From JBBREP01 sp963716525 (GTDB lineage Bacteria; Actinomycetota; Acidimicrobiia; IMCC26256; PALSA-610), in NCBI GenBank assembly GCA_963716525.1, contig OY970315.1, positions 2,790,001 to 2,854,000 on the forward strand: a stretch of 64,000 nucleotides of DNA. Reading direction: 5' to 3'. Numbering within the stretch: position 1 is the first letter of the stretch; every line of letters begins with the position of its first letter. The notes below the pieces were generated by a model. The model searched no databases and had not been told where the DNA came from. It saw only the letters and a program-made list of their open reading frames with translations. Shown piece after piece: positions 19,454-29,227 of the stretch. The position numbers and the translations under genes were made by a program.

Positions 19454-22189
19454 CACCGCCCCGGCGGCCGGTGTGGTCGATGCCGACGCCGGCGACGGGT
19501 CGCCCGTGCCGGCGTTGTTCGTCGCGGTGACGGTGAACGTGTAGTGCGTACCGTTCGCGAGGCCGGTCACGATCGCGCGCGTGCCGGGCGCGGGCACGGT
19601 CGCCGTCGCGCCGCCCGGACTCGCCTTCACGGTGTAGTGGTTGATCGAGCTCGTGCCGGTCAGCGTGGGTGGGTCCCAGGCGATCGACGCCCAGCCGTTA
19701 CCGGCCGATGTCGACGTGATCGACGGCGGGCCGGGCACGCCGGTGGCCGAACCCGGGATCTGCACGTTGCGCGAGAACTCCGACGTGCTGCCGCCCGAGT
19801 TCGTGGCCGTCGCGGTCACGGCGTGGCCGCGTGCTCCCTGCGGCACCGTGATCGTGACGTTGCCGCCGCCGTTGGCGGTCGCGTTCGTGAGGTAGGTGAG
19901 GCCGGATCCCACCGAGCCCGCGGAATGGTCGGCGATGAACAACTCGACCGTGCATCCCCCGCACGTGGTCGCGTCGATGCTCGTGCTGGTGGCGTTGGAA
20001 AGTGTGGGGGCGATGATGGCGTCGTTCACGTTGGGATCCGCGTTCGACGACGTGTTGACGGTGCCGAACGGTGCGAGATCGATGCCGAGCGCGGCGACGC
20101 CGTTCTTGCCGTTGTCGTGAATGGAGTTCTGCGTGATCGTGTTGTCGTTGGTGACCGACGACGCGCTGTTCGCCGGTTCGACCCCGGTCGACTGGAGCTG
20201 CACACCGTTGTCGTTGTACGCGACCTCGTTGCCGGGACCGAACGTGATGCGCACCGAGCCGGCTTCGATGTTCACGCCGAAGAGCTTGTTCCCCGCGGGC
20301 GTACCGTTCGCGGTCACGCCGATCGAGTTGTTCGAGATCGTCGAGTCGTGCACGCCCTTGTCGACGAGCAGGCCGCCCTTCTGGGCGTTCACGATCACGT
20401 TGCCGGTCACGGTGTTGTATCCCGCGTCGAGACCGCACGGCGCGTTGTTGCAGTCGGGCTTACCCTCGAGATGCACGCCCCACTGGCCGTTCTGCGTGTA
20501 GCTGTACGCGTGGTTACCGGTGAGGTCGGTGCCGATGTAGTTGTCGATCACCGAGTTGTGCAGCGTGAGCGGGTTGTGCGAGATCTCGACGCCCTCCTGC
20601 GAGTTCCCCGAGGAGACGTTGCGCTCTCCGGCGTCGGTGCCGCCGATGAGCGTGTACTGGGTGCCGGTGTTGATGTCAATGCCGTGCGACTTCGCGCCGC
20701 GCCGCTGCGTGCCGGTCGGATCGAGGCCCGTGATGTTGTTCTGGATCGTGGTGCGCGTCGTGGGCCAGTCGTACGTGGCGATGTCCTGGTGGTCACAGCC
20801 CGACACGACGTTGCGGTTCGCGTTTCCCGGTGCGCCGATCTGGTTGTCGGCCGCACCCTGCTGGAGGACGACGCACGTCGAGGTGTTCACGAGCGCGTAG
20901 TTCGGGTCGAAGTCGCCGGTTGGCGTGAGGCCGAGCATGTTGCCCTCGACGAGGTTGTGCGTCGCGTTCGCACCGTAGATCCAGATCGCTCGGTTGAACC
21001 CGTGCATGTCGAGACCGCGAATCACGTTGTTCGACTGATCCACGAAGAAGCCGTCGATGCCGTTGCCGCCCTTGCCTACCAGCTCGATGGTGTAGACCGC
21101 GTTGTCGGCGATGGGGTCGGTGTTGGGCGACGAGCCCGACTGTGTGAAGCCGTCGATCGTGATGCCGTGCCCGTTGTCGAGCGCGGGGAGGCGCGTGTTC
21201 GGCTTGATCGTGTGCACGCCGCTGCCTGGGATCGCGAAGTTGACGGTCGCGGCGCCACTCGCGGCGTTGGCCTCCTGCAGTGCGGCGCGCAGCGTGCACT
21301 GACCTGCTGTCGACGTCTGGCAGACACCGTTGATGTTCGCGTCACCACCGTCGGCGGTGGAGTTGACCGTGAACGTGGGGCTCACCGCTGGCGCCGCAGC
21401 TCGCTGCGCGCTGGCGCGGGGCGCGGTGGTGGCCGCGGAGCGCTGCAGGTCCGCGATCGTGAGGCAGCCGTCACCGTTCACGTCGGTACCGGGCTCGGGC
21501 GCCGGGCAGGCGACGTCCTGCTCGGCTGCGTGTGCCCATGCCGCGGTCAGCGTCGCGATGTCGACGGGCGCGGCGGCCGGCGTGCCGGCGGCATGGCTGG
21601 TGGCGGCCGGACCATGTGGCGCCGCGTACTGCGGGCCACCCGCGCCGCTCGTGATCACGACGCTGGCCGACGCGAGCCCGAGCGGCTGGCCCGCGAGCCC
21701 GACGATCTCGGCCCCGTCGACGCGGAGCTCGACCTGGCCCGGGCGACGCGTCTGGACGTCGACCGTCGCGAGGCGCGCGGGTGCCCCGGTCGCGGTTGCG
21801 GTCGCTGGCGTCGCGCCGCCCGGCGCGCTCCAGCCCGCAGCGACCTTGCGATTGGGCGTCTCGGCCACCGACAGTGGCGTGACGGCTCCGGTTGTGGGCA
21901 GGCTCGACGATGTGCGGACGCGCACGACCTCGAGCGCTCGTTGGTCGTAGCGCAGGCTCGCGGCGAAGGCACCGATCGGCGCCGGCGCCGTCGCGACGAG
22001 GTCGACGGACACGACCTGGCCGACCGCGGCATGGCTCGGCGCGTCGATGCGAAGGCTCGCCGCAGCAGCCGCGCGCTGGACGCGCGCGCCGAGCGGCACC
22101 ACCAGCGCGAACATCGCGAGGCACGACACACCCAATACGACGCGACCCGCGAAACGCCGCGCGCCGCCAGACTTCGAGTTCCCCTTCAT
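19136..22189 (-). CDS. Giant secreted cohesin/dockerin-like, CSLREP, beta-helix, Fn3 protein with shared C-terminal module
   Basis: An intact 1017-residue protein. Order: signal peptide (about 1-40); cohesin-like domain (VGQVVSVDLVATAPAPIGAF to about 165); dockerin-like calcium loop (DVNGDGCLTIADLQ); a CSLREP-type segment (CTLRAALQEANAA); parallel beta-helix to about 760; an Fn3 domain (about 815-905); the C-terminal module ending LLAIGGH. The N-terminal 750 residues align with the two tandem genes at 1 and 3001, but PKD and FG-GAP domains are replaced by Fn3 and the module. ATG at 22187-22189 is preferred to TTG at 22204. It has no anchor motif such as LPXTG and no C-terminal membrane helix. 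Function: extracellular adhesin or matrix component (inference). Confidence 0.85.
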   Translation of the reverse strand: MKGNSKSGGARRFAGRVVLGVSCLAMFALVVPLGARVQRAAAAASLRIDAPSHAAVGQVVSVDLVATAPAPIGAFAASLRYDQRALEVVRVRTSSSLPTTGAVTPLSVAETPNRKVAAGWSAPGGATPATATATGAPARLATVDVQTRRPGQVELRVDGAEIVGLAGQPLGLASASVVITSGAGGPQYAAPHGPAATSHAAGTPAAAPVDIATLTAAWAHAAEQDVACPAPEPGTDVNGDGCLTIADLQRSAATTAPRASAQRAAAPAVSPTFTVNSTADGGDANINGVCQTSTAGQCTLRAALQEANAASGAATVNFAIPGSGVHTIKPNTRLPALDNGHGITIDGFTQSGSSPNTDPIADNAVYTIELVGKGGNGIDGFFVDQSNNVIRGLDMHGFNRAIWIYGANATHNLVEGNMLGLTPTGDFDPNYALVNTSTCVVLQQGAADNQIGAPGNANRNVVSGCDHQDIATYDWPTTRTTIQNNITGLDPTGTQRRGAKSHGIDINTGTQYTLIGGTDAGERNVSSGNSQEGVEISHNPLTLHNSVIDNYIGTDLTGNHAYSYTQNGQWGVHLEGKPDCNNAPCGLDAGYNTVTGNVIVNAQKGGLLVDKGVHDSTISNNSIGVTANGTPAGNKLFGVNIEAGSVRITFGPGNEVAYNDNGVQLQSTGVEPANSASSVTNDNTITQNSIHDNGKNGVAALGIDLAPFGTVNTSSNADPNVNDAIIAPTLSNATSTSIDATTCGGCTVELFIADHSAGSVGSGLTYLTNATANGGGNVTITVPQGARGHAVTATATNSGGSTSEFSRNVQIPGSATGVPGPPSITSTSAGNGWASIAWDPPTLTGTSSINHYTVKASPGGATATVPAPGTRAIVTGLANGTHYTFTVTATNNAGTGDPSPASASTTPAAGAVSVTTKYESNEIGRLQQTASYFGETVSQAQHDSVGIIGYIIGLIPPGPTPLSPPPSIAGPNVISSNWPAADQGVLVSVAQKFALTPAESQKFSTQLVGYLLAIGGH

Positions 22190-22350
22190 CGCGTGTGCAG
22201 TCAACTACGCATCGCGCGCCAGTGTTCGTCGCGCGACCGCGCCCCGCGCGCATCCTCCGATGCGCCTCTCGCACAGAGTAGTGGACGTCGCGCGTATCGC
22301 CGCGCCCGTCGCCGCGCCAGGTCCTCCCGAAATATGCCGCTTTGCGGCGG

Positions 22351-22377
22351 GCTATCGCGCGCATTGTGCGCGATAGC
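22351..22377. promoter_or_regulatory. 10-bp inverted repeat upstream of beta-helix gene
   Basis: gctatcgcgc and gcgcgatagc are separated by 7 nt. It lies in the 303-bp gap (22190-22492) that must hold the promoter of the minus-strand gene starting at 22189, about 160 bp from that start. It could be an operator, or the terminator of the sulfotransferase transcript only if read from elsewhere. No T tract. Confidence 0.4.
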
Positions 22378-22492
22378 GCGCGTGCCGTGCGCCGCAGGGC
22401 GGCGCGCGTGCCGTCATCAAGATTTCTCGCACTGCGGCCGGATGCGGAGCCGATGCCGTTCGCTCGAGTCCGCCTGCCAGTCGGTCAGTCGG

Positions 22493-23762
22493 TCAGTCGG
22501 TCTCGCCGGTGTCGGGCTCCCGTTCGACCGAGAAGCGCTCGTAGTACCTCGCGAAGCGGTGCTCGAGCGCGGCGCGATCGAGGCCGAAGGCGGCGAGCGA
22601 GTAGCGGTGACGGCCCCGCGTGTGCGGCGGCGAGGCGGCGACGTGCGCCGCGGCACGGGCCGCGACGGCAGCCGGTGCCGGCCAGCCGATCGCCTCGTGG
22701 ACGTGCTGCACGGTCGCGCCCGGGTCGCGCACGAGATCCGTGTAGCGCACGTCGACGAAGCGATCGTCGGGCAACGTCCCGCCGGCGCGCGCTGCGATGA
22801 TGCTGTCGAGCATCGCCGCGTAGCCCTTGGCGGTCGGTGACGCGAGCGGTGTCATGTCGACGTTCGTGCAGCGCATCCACTTCAGCGTGCCCATGAGGCT
22901 CAGCGTCGACGGCACCGCGCGCAGGGGATCGCGGTGGATGTGCACGACGCGAGCATCCGGATACACCGCGAAGAGCGTCGCGAGGTTCGCCAGGTGGCTC
23001 GGCGCCTTGAGCACCCACTGGGCCGGGCGGGCGTCGCCCTGGAGCGACTGCAGGACGCGGCGGTGATACCGGTAGGCGTCGCCGTGGTCAGCGGTGGCGA
23101 GATGCAACGCGTACGTGGGCGCCACGTGGACGCCCGACCAGTGATCCGACAGGAATTCGTGCGCGGTCGCGAAGATGCATTCGTTCGGCAGATCGCCGGC
23201 GTTGTGGTGCATGGTGTCGTACTCGGGCTGCATGTCGGCCCAGAACGAGTGGACGCCGTCACCCACGCGTCTCGCGCGCGGCAGCGTCGCCACCGGCGGC
23301 CGCGTCCGCCGGCTGCAGCAGCTCCCATGTACGCGGTGCGCGCACAGTCGGTTCCAGGGCGAGGAGCTCGTGCAGGATCGATGTTCCCGAGCGCGCGAAC
23401 CCGACGACGAACACGGGTGCAGTAACCGGACGGTCGAGCACGCCAGGGTCGCGTGCCCAGAGCGCCGCGAGCCCGAGCCGCGTGCGCAGCGAGCGCAAGA
23501 GTTCGGTGCGCGTGATGATGCGACCCGCGAGGTGCAGATCGCTCTCACGCGCGATCGACTCCACCAGCACGTCGTAGTGCGCGCGCCACGACGGTGGGCC
23601 GAAGTCGTCGTGGCCGGTGCTCGCGGTCGCGCTGGCGAGGAGTTCGTCGGACTCGATGGTGACGAGCCGGCTCGCGGCGCCTGCCGCGTCGCCGTGCGCG
23701 AGGAGCCGCTCCACCCACGCGGGGCGCGGCGGTGGCCGCCACGGCGCCGCGGTGTTGCTCAT
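22493..23762 (-). CDS. PAPS-type sulfotransferase family protein (frameshifted)
   Basis: The N-terminal part has the 5'-phosphosulfate-binding loop VVGFARSGTSILHELLALEP. The C-terminal part has the 3'-phosphate motif region (VLKAPSHLANLATLFAVYPDA, VVHIHRDPLRAVPSTLSL) and a KGYAAM/RYTDLVRDP segment typical of the Sulfotransfer_3 type found in mycobacteria and relatives. The halves are in different frames; restoring one CG near 23264-23270 gives ETRVGDGVHSFWADMQPEYD. Start ATG 23762 overlaps the stop of the DUF1214 gene as ATGA, so the pair forms one transcript. It probably transfers sulfate to a lipid, sterol or glycan hydroxyl (inference). The end contains a cagtcggt triplicate (22479-22502). 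Confidence 0.8.
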
Positions 23763-24907
23763 GCGAAGCGCGCCAGGACCGCAGCGCGGCGCCGGGCGAG
23801 CTGGTCGCGTCGCGCCTCGGCGTCGACCACGGGATGATTCGACGGCAGGTGATCGCGCAGCGCGTCGAGCTCCACGACCTGCGTCACCGGTGCCGGCTTC
23901 GTCCGCGCACCGATGAGGCGGTACGCGAGCATCCCGCCGTGCTGCCCGCTGGTGTCGATCCAGTTCGGCGTGCCGGGATCGGTGTGGGAGAGCACGACCC
24001 GTACTCTCCCGTCGTCGTCGACGTACGCCTGGGCATGGTTGACCGACGTCACCCGCGACGCGAAATCGCCGGAGTCGAACCAGTGGTGCGAGTGCGCGAC
24101 CCAGGACCAGTAGTCGGCGTCGGGAAGCTCAGTTGTCACCAGGAGGGTCTCGCCCGCTGCGAGCGACCACTGCCCGCCTGCGTACGCGATGTGGGGCGCG
24201 CCACCCGGTGGCGTCGTGGGCGCGCCGATCCGGTTCGGTGGCGCGCCGGTCTCGCGCGTCGAGTGCGCCGCCCAGAAATGGAGCGACCGCTCGACCCAGC
24301 GGGTAGCGCGATCGATCGCGGCGGCGACGTCGCCGGGCGAAGGTGGCGCCGCAGGAACGCCGCGCGTGTCGAGCCGTTCGATCGTGAACGACGCGACGGT
24401 GTCGCGCTCCCAGTCGTACTGGTACTGGCGGATCGTGAGCACCCGCGGACGCGGGTCGGTGGGGAGCCAGTTGCCGGGATGCGCGTCGGGCGCGACGACG
24501 ATCTCCAGCGTGCCGTCAGGCGCGACGTCGAGCTCGTGCAGCGCACGCTCGGCGAACACGCCGAACTCGCCGAGGTGCATGTCGCCCTCCATGAGCGAGA
24601 TCAGGAGTTCGCGCACGCCGCGCACATCGGCACGCACGACATACGTTGCGGCCGGGTCGATGACGGTCCGGAGGTAGACGTTGTCGGGGTTGGGCGCACC
24701 CCACTGACTCCAGGGTGCCTCGTAGCGGTGAAAGCTCGGCGCGCGGGCATCGGAGTGCTCGAGCTGCTCGACCAGCGCCAGCGCGAGCTGGCGCCCGACG
24801 TGGCGCACACCGATCGCCGGGTCGATGCGCGCCGCTTCCTCGGCCAGCGTGCACGCCTGCTCGGCGAACACCCGCAACGCCGCCACTGGGTCTTCGGTCG
24901 AAGCCAT
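23759..24907 (-). CDS. DUF1214 domain protein coupled to sulfotransferase
   Basis: A 382-residue soluble protein with the DUF1214 style core: NPDNVYLRTVIDPAATYVVRADVRG near the N-terminus, a beta-rich middle (LHELDVAPDGTLEIVVAPD), and the C-terminal DDDGRVRVVLSHTDPGTPNWIDTSG. ATG at 24905-24907. DUF1214 genes are often found beside sulfotransferases in actinobacteria, but their biochemical role is not established. The stop overlaps the sulfotransferase start by ATGA, supporting a joint function on the same substrate (inference). Confidence 0.75.
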   Translation of the reverse strand: MASTEDPVAALRVFAEQACTLAEEAARIDPAIGVRHVGRQLALALVEQLEHSDARAPSFHRYEAPWSQWGAPNPDNVYLRTVIDPAATYVVRADVRGVRELLISLMEGDMHLGEFGVFAERALHELDVAPDGTLEIVVAPDAHPGNWLPTDPRPRVLTIRQYQYDWERDTVASFTIERLDTRGVPAAPPSPGDVAAAIDRATRWVERSLHFWAAHSTRETGAPPNRIGAPTTPPGGAPHIAYAGGQWSLAAGETLLVTTELPDADYWSWVAHSHHWFDSGDFASRVTSVNHAQAYVDDDGRVRVVLSHTDPGTPNWIDTSGQHGGMLAYRLIGARTKPAPVTQVVELDALRDHLPSNHPVVDAEARRDQLARRRAAVLARFA

Positions 24908-24987
24908 CGGCACAGCTTGCCAGCGTTGGCCGGTGCGCGGCGACGTGCGGGTTATTCGCCCGCGTTGGCCGGTGCCCTGGCACCCGC

Positions 24988-25140
24988 TCAGTTGAGGACG
25001 AAGGAGTCGACGAGCGCGTCGTACAACTTCTGCGTGCCCGACTTCGCGTGGGCACCAAGCACGTAGATGTGGTCGCCGAGGCTCACGACCATGAACTGTG
25101 CCTCGTAACCGTCGACGGCCCGCGCGTGCTTCCAAATCAC
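24988..25140 (-). pseudogene. Truncated gene remnant next to helicase island
   Basis: An open frame of 50 codons reads WKHARAVDGYEAQFMVVSLG then DHIYVLGAHAKSG and ends LYDALVDSFVLN. This resembles the final beta-strands and helix of secreted or lipoprotein domains of the PsbP/DUF1795 kind (weak resemblance), with the N-terminal part missing. The frame begins with GTG one base after the helicase stop at 25142, so the upstream part of the gene appears to have been replaced by the helicase gene. It could also be a real 50-residue reinitiated peptide. Confidence 0.5.
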
Positions 25141-25141
25141 G

Positions 25142-28100
25142 TCACGCGGCAGCGGCGGCGAACGCCGCGTACAGATCACCCGGGAGGCGGTGACGGAGTC
25201 GCCACGTGAAGGCAATCGGTCGCTCGCCCTGATGGGAGACGTAGGTCGCGGGGCCGAGGCACCAGAACGCGCGATCGGTGGTGCTGAGCCTGGCGAACAG
25301 GACGACGTTCGTGCCGTCCGCGGCCTGGCTGATGTACCGGCGACCGGTGTCGCTGTCCTGGGACGTCGTGGACTGGCTCTCCCAGTGGATCAGCTCCGGG
25401 CTGATCGCGTAGTCGCGGTACCGGGTCGTGGGGGAGAACGAGCCTGCCGACTTGTCGAGCGTGAACGCGAAGAGGTCGCTGCGGCTGTTCTCGTCCCACC
25501 ACACACCGGACTGCCACGTCGTCGGTCTCACTCCGGCGCCCGTGTCGAACGCGGCAAGGATCTCGGTCCTCGTGTACCGCGCGTGGACCGCGAGCGGAAC
25601 ATCGGGGATGCCGAGCGGCGTGTGCAGGTGGTCGACGCGTTCGGGGAGGATGTCGAGAAGCTCGAGCAGCTCGGCACGGGCTTGCGGATGGTTCCATAGC
25701 TCCGCGAGACCCTCGTCCAGTGCGGCCGACGTCTTCAGCGTCGTTAGCGATCCGATCAGCATGCGGGCAAACCGCCGCTCGCGATCGCCGAGGGAGGTCG
25801 CGACCGGTGCCGTGTCTCGTTCGACGAGCGACCTGTAGGTGTCAAGCCGTTCGCGGTCGTCGATGTGCAGCAACCGCCCGACCGCACGCAGGAGCGGACG
25901 TTCTTGCGGACCCGCAGTCGACGTCGACAGCCCGACTTCGCGACGGAGCTCGCTCCAGCTGTGGTTGTTCGCGTAGACGTCTTCGAGTTCGAGGCCCGTT
26001 TCCTCGAGATACTTAGCCAGCGATACGTCGCCGAGGGACCGAAGTTCTTCGCGCCGCGCCTTCCAGTCGGACGGGATCGCCTCACGGATGCTGCGCAGGA
26101 CGATGTCGCGGGCGACGGGGTCAAGTTCCATGTGGCAGCCGGCCGGCAAGAACGGAAAGTCGTTCGCGACCTGGCGCTCGACGTCGCGCCGGCTGCCGCC
26201 GAGTAGCGCACGGAGGCGTCGGTCGAAGCGGAACTCACGGCGATGGTTGCCGACGAAGTCGAGCACGGTACAGAGCGCCTTTCCGCCGTGACGAGGCCGC
26301 CGCAAGCCACGGCCCAGCTGCTGGAGGAACAGCGTGCCGCTCTCCGTGGGGCGCAGGAGGAGCAGTGTGTCGACATTCGGGACATCGACGCCCTCGTTGA
26401 ACAGGTCGACCGTGAACACGACGTTGACTCGGCCGGCGTCGAGGTCGCGAAGGGCCTGAGCCCGTTCGTCCATCGGGCTATCGCCCCATACGGCGACTGC
26501 GGCAATGCCGGCCGCGCGGAACTGCTCGGCCATGAAGCGAGCGTGCGCGATCGTGACACAGAAGCCGAGCGCCTTGATTGCCGTGACGTCTTTCGTCTTG
26601 CGGCGGAGCTGCTCGACCACGCGTCTCGCCCAGGCGTGATCGGCGGTCAGGACGTTCGTCAGCGCCTTCGGGTCGTAGCCGGTGCCGCGCTTCCAGGGCA
26701 CCTCGCTCAGATCGGTTCCGTCATGCACTCCGAAGTACGAGAAGGGCACGAGGTACTGCTGGTCGATCGCATCCCACACGCGCAGTTCGGCGGCGATGCG
26801 CCCGTCGAAGTAGCGCAGCACGTCGAGGCCGTCGGCGCGCTCAGGGGTCGCGGTCATGCCGAGCAGCTCTCTCGGCGTCAGGCGTTCCAGGAGCGACTGG
26901 TACGAGGGCGCGGCTGCGTGGTGGAACTCGTCGACGATGACCACATCGAAGTGTGACGGGTCGATTGACTCGATGCCGGAGTGATGCAGGCTCTGGATCG
27001 ACGCAAAGACGTGCTCGAACTTCGAAGGGCGCTTGCCGCCCACCCAGAACTCGCCAAAGCTTGCGTCACGCAGCGCGTGCGCGAACGTCGCGCGACTTTG
27101 ATCGAGGATCTCCTCCCGGTGCGCGACGAACAGCAGACGATCCCGCGGCAGGCGGTCGCGAAGGCGCGCGTAGTCGACCGCAGCCATGACGGTCTTGCCC
27201 GTGCCGGTCGCCGCCACGAGGAGATTGCGGTGCCGATCGAGGGTGCGCGCCAGTTCGATCTGCTCCAGGAGCCGTTCCTGGAAGGGGAGGAGAACGATCT
27301 CGACGGGGCTCAGGAGAAGCCGATGCTCTGACTCCGCCGCTGCGGTCCGCCTGATGAACTCGTCGTGATCGAATCGAACGAAGTCGCTGCTCGCCCAGTA
27401 CGACTCGAAGACTGCTGCCATCTTCGCCACGACGTCGGGATTGCGCGCGCCGGCCACGCGCACGTTCCACTCCAAGCCGGTCACCATCGCCGAATGGGTG
27501 AGGTTGGATGACCCGATATACGCGGTCGAGTAGCCGCTCCGTCGATGGAAAAGCCACGCCTTGGCGTGCAGGCGCGTGGACGCGGTGTCGTACGAGACCT
27601 TGATCTCGGCGCCGAGCCTTGCCAGCTCGTCGAGCGCACGAAGCTCCGTACTGTTCGTGTAGGTCGTGGTGACCAGGCGTAGGCGTTTGCCGTCGCGGCA
27701 GTGACGGCGGAGCGCGTCGAGCATCGGGTTGATGCCACTGAGCCGCACGAACGCCATCACCACGTCGATCGAGTCGGCGGAATGAACCTCGGCCCGAAGC
27801 TCGTGCCCGACGGCCGGCTCGCCGGGCGAGTTCGTGAGCAGCGTCGTGTCGAGCAACGGTGTCAACGGCGTGTCGAGCACGTCGGGCGATCCGTCGGCGC
27901 AGGATTGCCGAGAGCACGCGGGCAGGATCGAGCGGAATGTCGATGGCGCGGTCGACGGCGTCGCTCTCCTCGGAGAGCAGCTCGATCAGCTTCTCGACGA
28001 TTCCTGCGCCGGCTTGGGCGCGTCCCTCCTCGGGGAGCGTCTCGATGGCCCGCGTCACGACCGCGGCGAGGTGTCTCGACAGGCGATCTGCTGCTTCCGC

Positions 28101-28220
28101 GTCCGCGAGGTCGCGAAGATTCGGAGTGACCGCGGCGGAGACGAGGGCGGCCAGACGCTGATCGAGCGCGCCGGTAACGAGCGCCTCGTAGAGCCCGGGC
28201 TCGAGTTCCTGCTCCGCCAC
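25142..28220 (-). CDS. PLD-nuclease / superfamily 2 helicase with DUF3427 (frameshifted)
   Basis: GTG at 28218-28220. Order after repair: an N-terminal helical region; a phospholipase D-like nuclease domain (RLHAKAWLFHR, IGSSNLTHSAM); an SF2 helicase core with Walker A ATGTGKTVMA, DEFHH box, TATPERADG, and motif VI QQLGRGLRRPRHGGK; a C-terminal DUF3427-type region. This architecture is known in bacterial defence and DNA-processing loci, but its exact activity is not established. The frame changes at 27880-27890; one restored CG gives RRIARDVLDTPLTPLLDTTLL. Base composition is visibly less GC-rich than flanking genes, consistent with transfer. Probable role: ATP-driven nuclease acting on foreign DNA (inference). 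Confidence 0.8.
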
Positions 28221-28306
28221 CGGGCAAGAGTCTGGCCCAGGTCGTCAGTGCACCGGCGCTTTGCGACATGCTTCGGGGCGGGCGACTTGACTCGAACCTC
28301 GGCGGG

Positions 28307-29035
28307 TCATGGTTGCGTGACCACGACATGTAGATCCGCGGAAGGTTTCCACGTGTCAGCGCGACAGCCCCGTCCGAACAGGCGCAGGTCTGGCACGTCC
28401 GGGGATCCCCCAACCGCGACGGCATCGGCGCTCGACGACGCCCGACAACCAGTGGCCGAATCGAACGCGGTCTCCGACGAAGCCGGGACGTGGAGCACCA
28501 CGGGCGTCGGACGCACGATCACATCCGGGGCGGTGGACGTGTTGACCAGGACGACGAGCACACCCGCGATGACAGCAACGGTCCCGAACGCGAACACCCA
28601 GAGGAAGACCTTGAGCCGATGCTTGGCGTTCAGGTCACCCGAAAGCGTCACGACGCGAGCCGTCGTCTCGGCGACTGCGGTAGCTCGCTTGTCCTGCGGA
28701 TTTGTGTGAGATGCCAGCTCGGCGTTGCTGAACTCTGTGAGGTCGAAGAAGTGCGGGCGGCCCACCGAGTACTTGGCGAACGCAGCTTCCATCCATTTGC
28801 TGTTCTGGGTGAGCTCGACCCAGCCCGTCGGCTCTGCGAGCAGTACTCGAGCGCACATGACGACCATCACCAGCGTGGCAATCACCACCGCGGCGACGCC
28901 TCCAACCGCCCACGCGTGCTCGGACATCCACTCCGAGAGCCCGAGACGCGCGATCACGTCCGCGTTCGGCGCGAGCGCAACGCCGAGGCCGGCAAGTGCT
29001 GTGACCGGGACAAACCCGATCAGCCACTTCGCCAT
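28307..29035 (-). CDS. Three-helix membrane protein of unknown function in island
   Basis: ATG at 29033-29035 follows an aagga ribosome site; the upstream GTG at 29059 is less likely. About 242 residues: two N-terminal transmembrane helices (about 3-22 and 40-62), a cytosolic-looking segment with WMEAAFAKYSVGRPHFFDL, a third helix after NAKHRLKVFLWVF, and an exported tail with one Cys pair. Not recognised. Its arrangement, membrane helices with a central soluble segment and divergent from a Phd-like gene, is reminiscent of membrane effectors in defence loci, but that is inference. The palindromic operator region at 29081-29185 lies just upstream. Confidence 0.6.
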   Translation of the reverse strand: MAKWLIGFVPVTALAGLGVALAPNADVIARLGLSEWMSEHAWAVGGVAAVVIATLVMVVMCARVLLAEPTGWVELTQNSKWMEAAFAKYSVGRPHFFDLTEFSNAELASHTNPQDKRATAVAETTARVVTLSGDLNAKHRLKVFLWVFAFGTVAVIAGVLVVLVNTSTAPDVIVRPTPVVLHVPASSETAFDSATGCRASSSADAVAVGGSPDVPDLRLFGRGCRADTWKPSADLHVVVTQP

Positions 29036-29077
29036 GTCCTTGTACAAGGCCCCCCCCACCCCCGTTTCCTGGCCGGA

Positions 29078-29106
29078 TTGACTATACCGTCAAGTGACGG
29101 TATAGT
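29078..29106 (+). promoter_or_regulatory. Promoter overlapped by a perfect 12-bp-arm palindrome (operator 1)
   Basis: ttgact (29078-29083) and tatagt (29101-29106) are separated by exactly 17 nt, a near-ideal vegetative promoter reading right. The whole stretch 29081-29106 is the palindrome actataccgtca-ag-tgacggtatagt, so a bound dimer would cover both promoter boxes. It lies between divergent genes, so it could repress both. Confidence 0.75.
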
Positions 29107-29146
29107 AGCAGCCGATGCAGCCTTCGTCCAGAGGGGGAGCCAAGCG

Positions 29147-29188
29147 ATGGTGCGCAACCACCACGTCTACCGTCAAGTGACGGTATAG
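29147..29188 (+). CDS. 13-codon leader ORF between the two operators
   Basis: An agaggggga-like ribosome site precedes ATG at 29147. The frame codes for MVRNHHVYRQVTV and stops at TAG inside operator 2. The leader, ribosome site and start codon resemble those of the gene at 29228, so this looks like a duplicated and broken copy of its beginning. It may be non-functional or act as a leader peptide. Confidence 0.4.
   Translation: MVRNHHVYRQVTV
29168..29185 (+). promoter_or_regulatory. Operator 2, second copy of the palindrome
   Basis: taccgtca-ag-tgacggta repeats the core of operator 1, 83 bp downstream centre to centre. It is followed by tatagc and a second copy of the gtccagagg...agcca...cgatgg leader. 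No -35 box is seen at the right distance. Confidence 0.7.
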
Positions 29189-29227
29189 CTTGCGGGCGGC
29201 GGAGCCGTTTGTCCAGAGGAGCCACCG

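Noticed and set aside
19133..22840. 1235-codon plus-strand open frame opposite the third beta-helix gene
   Set aside because: Composition is that of an antisense frame and it runs across two real minus-strand genes.
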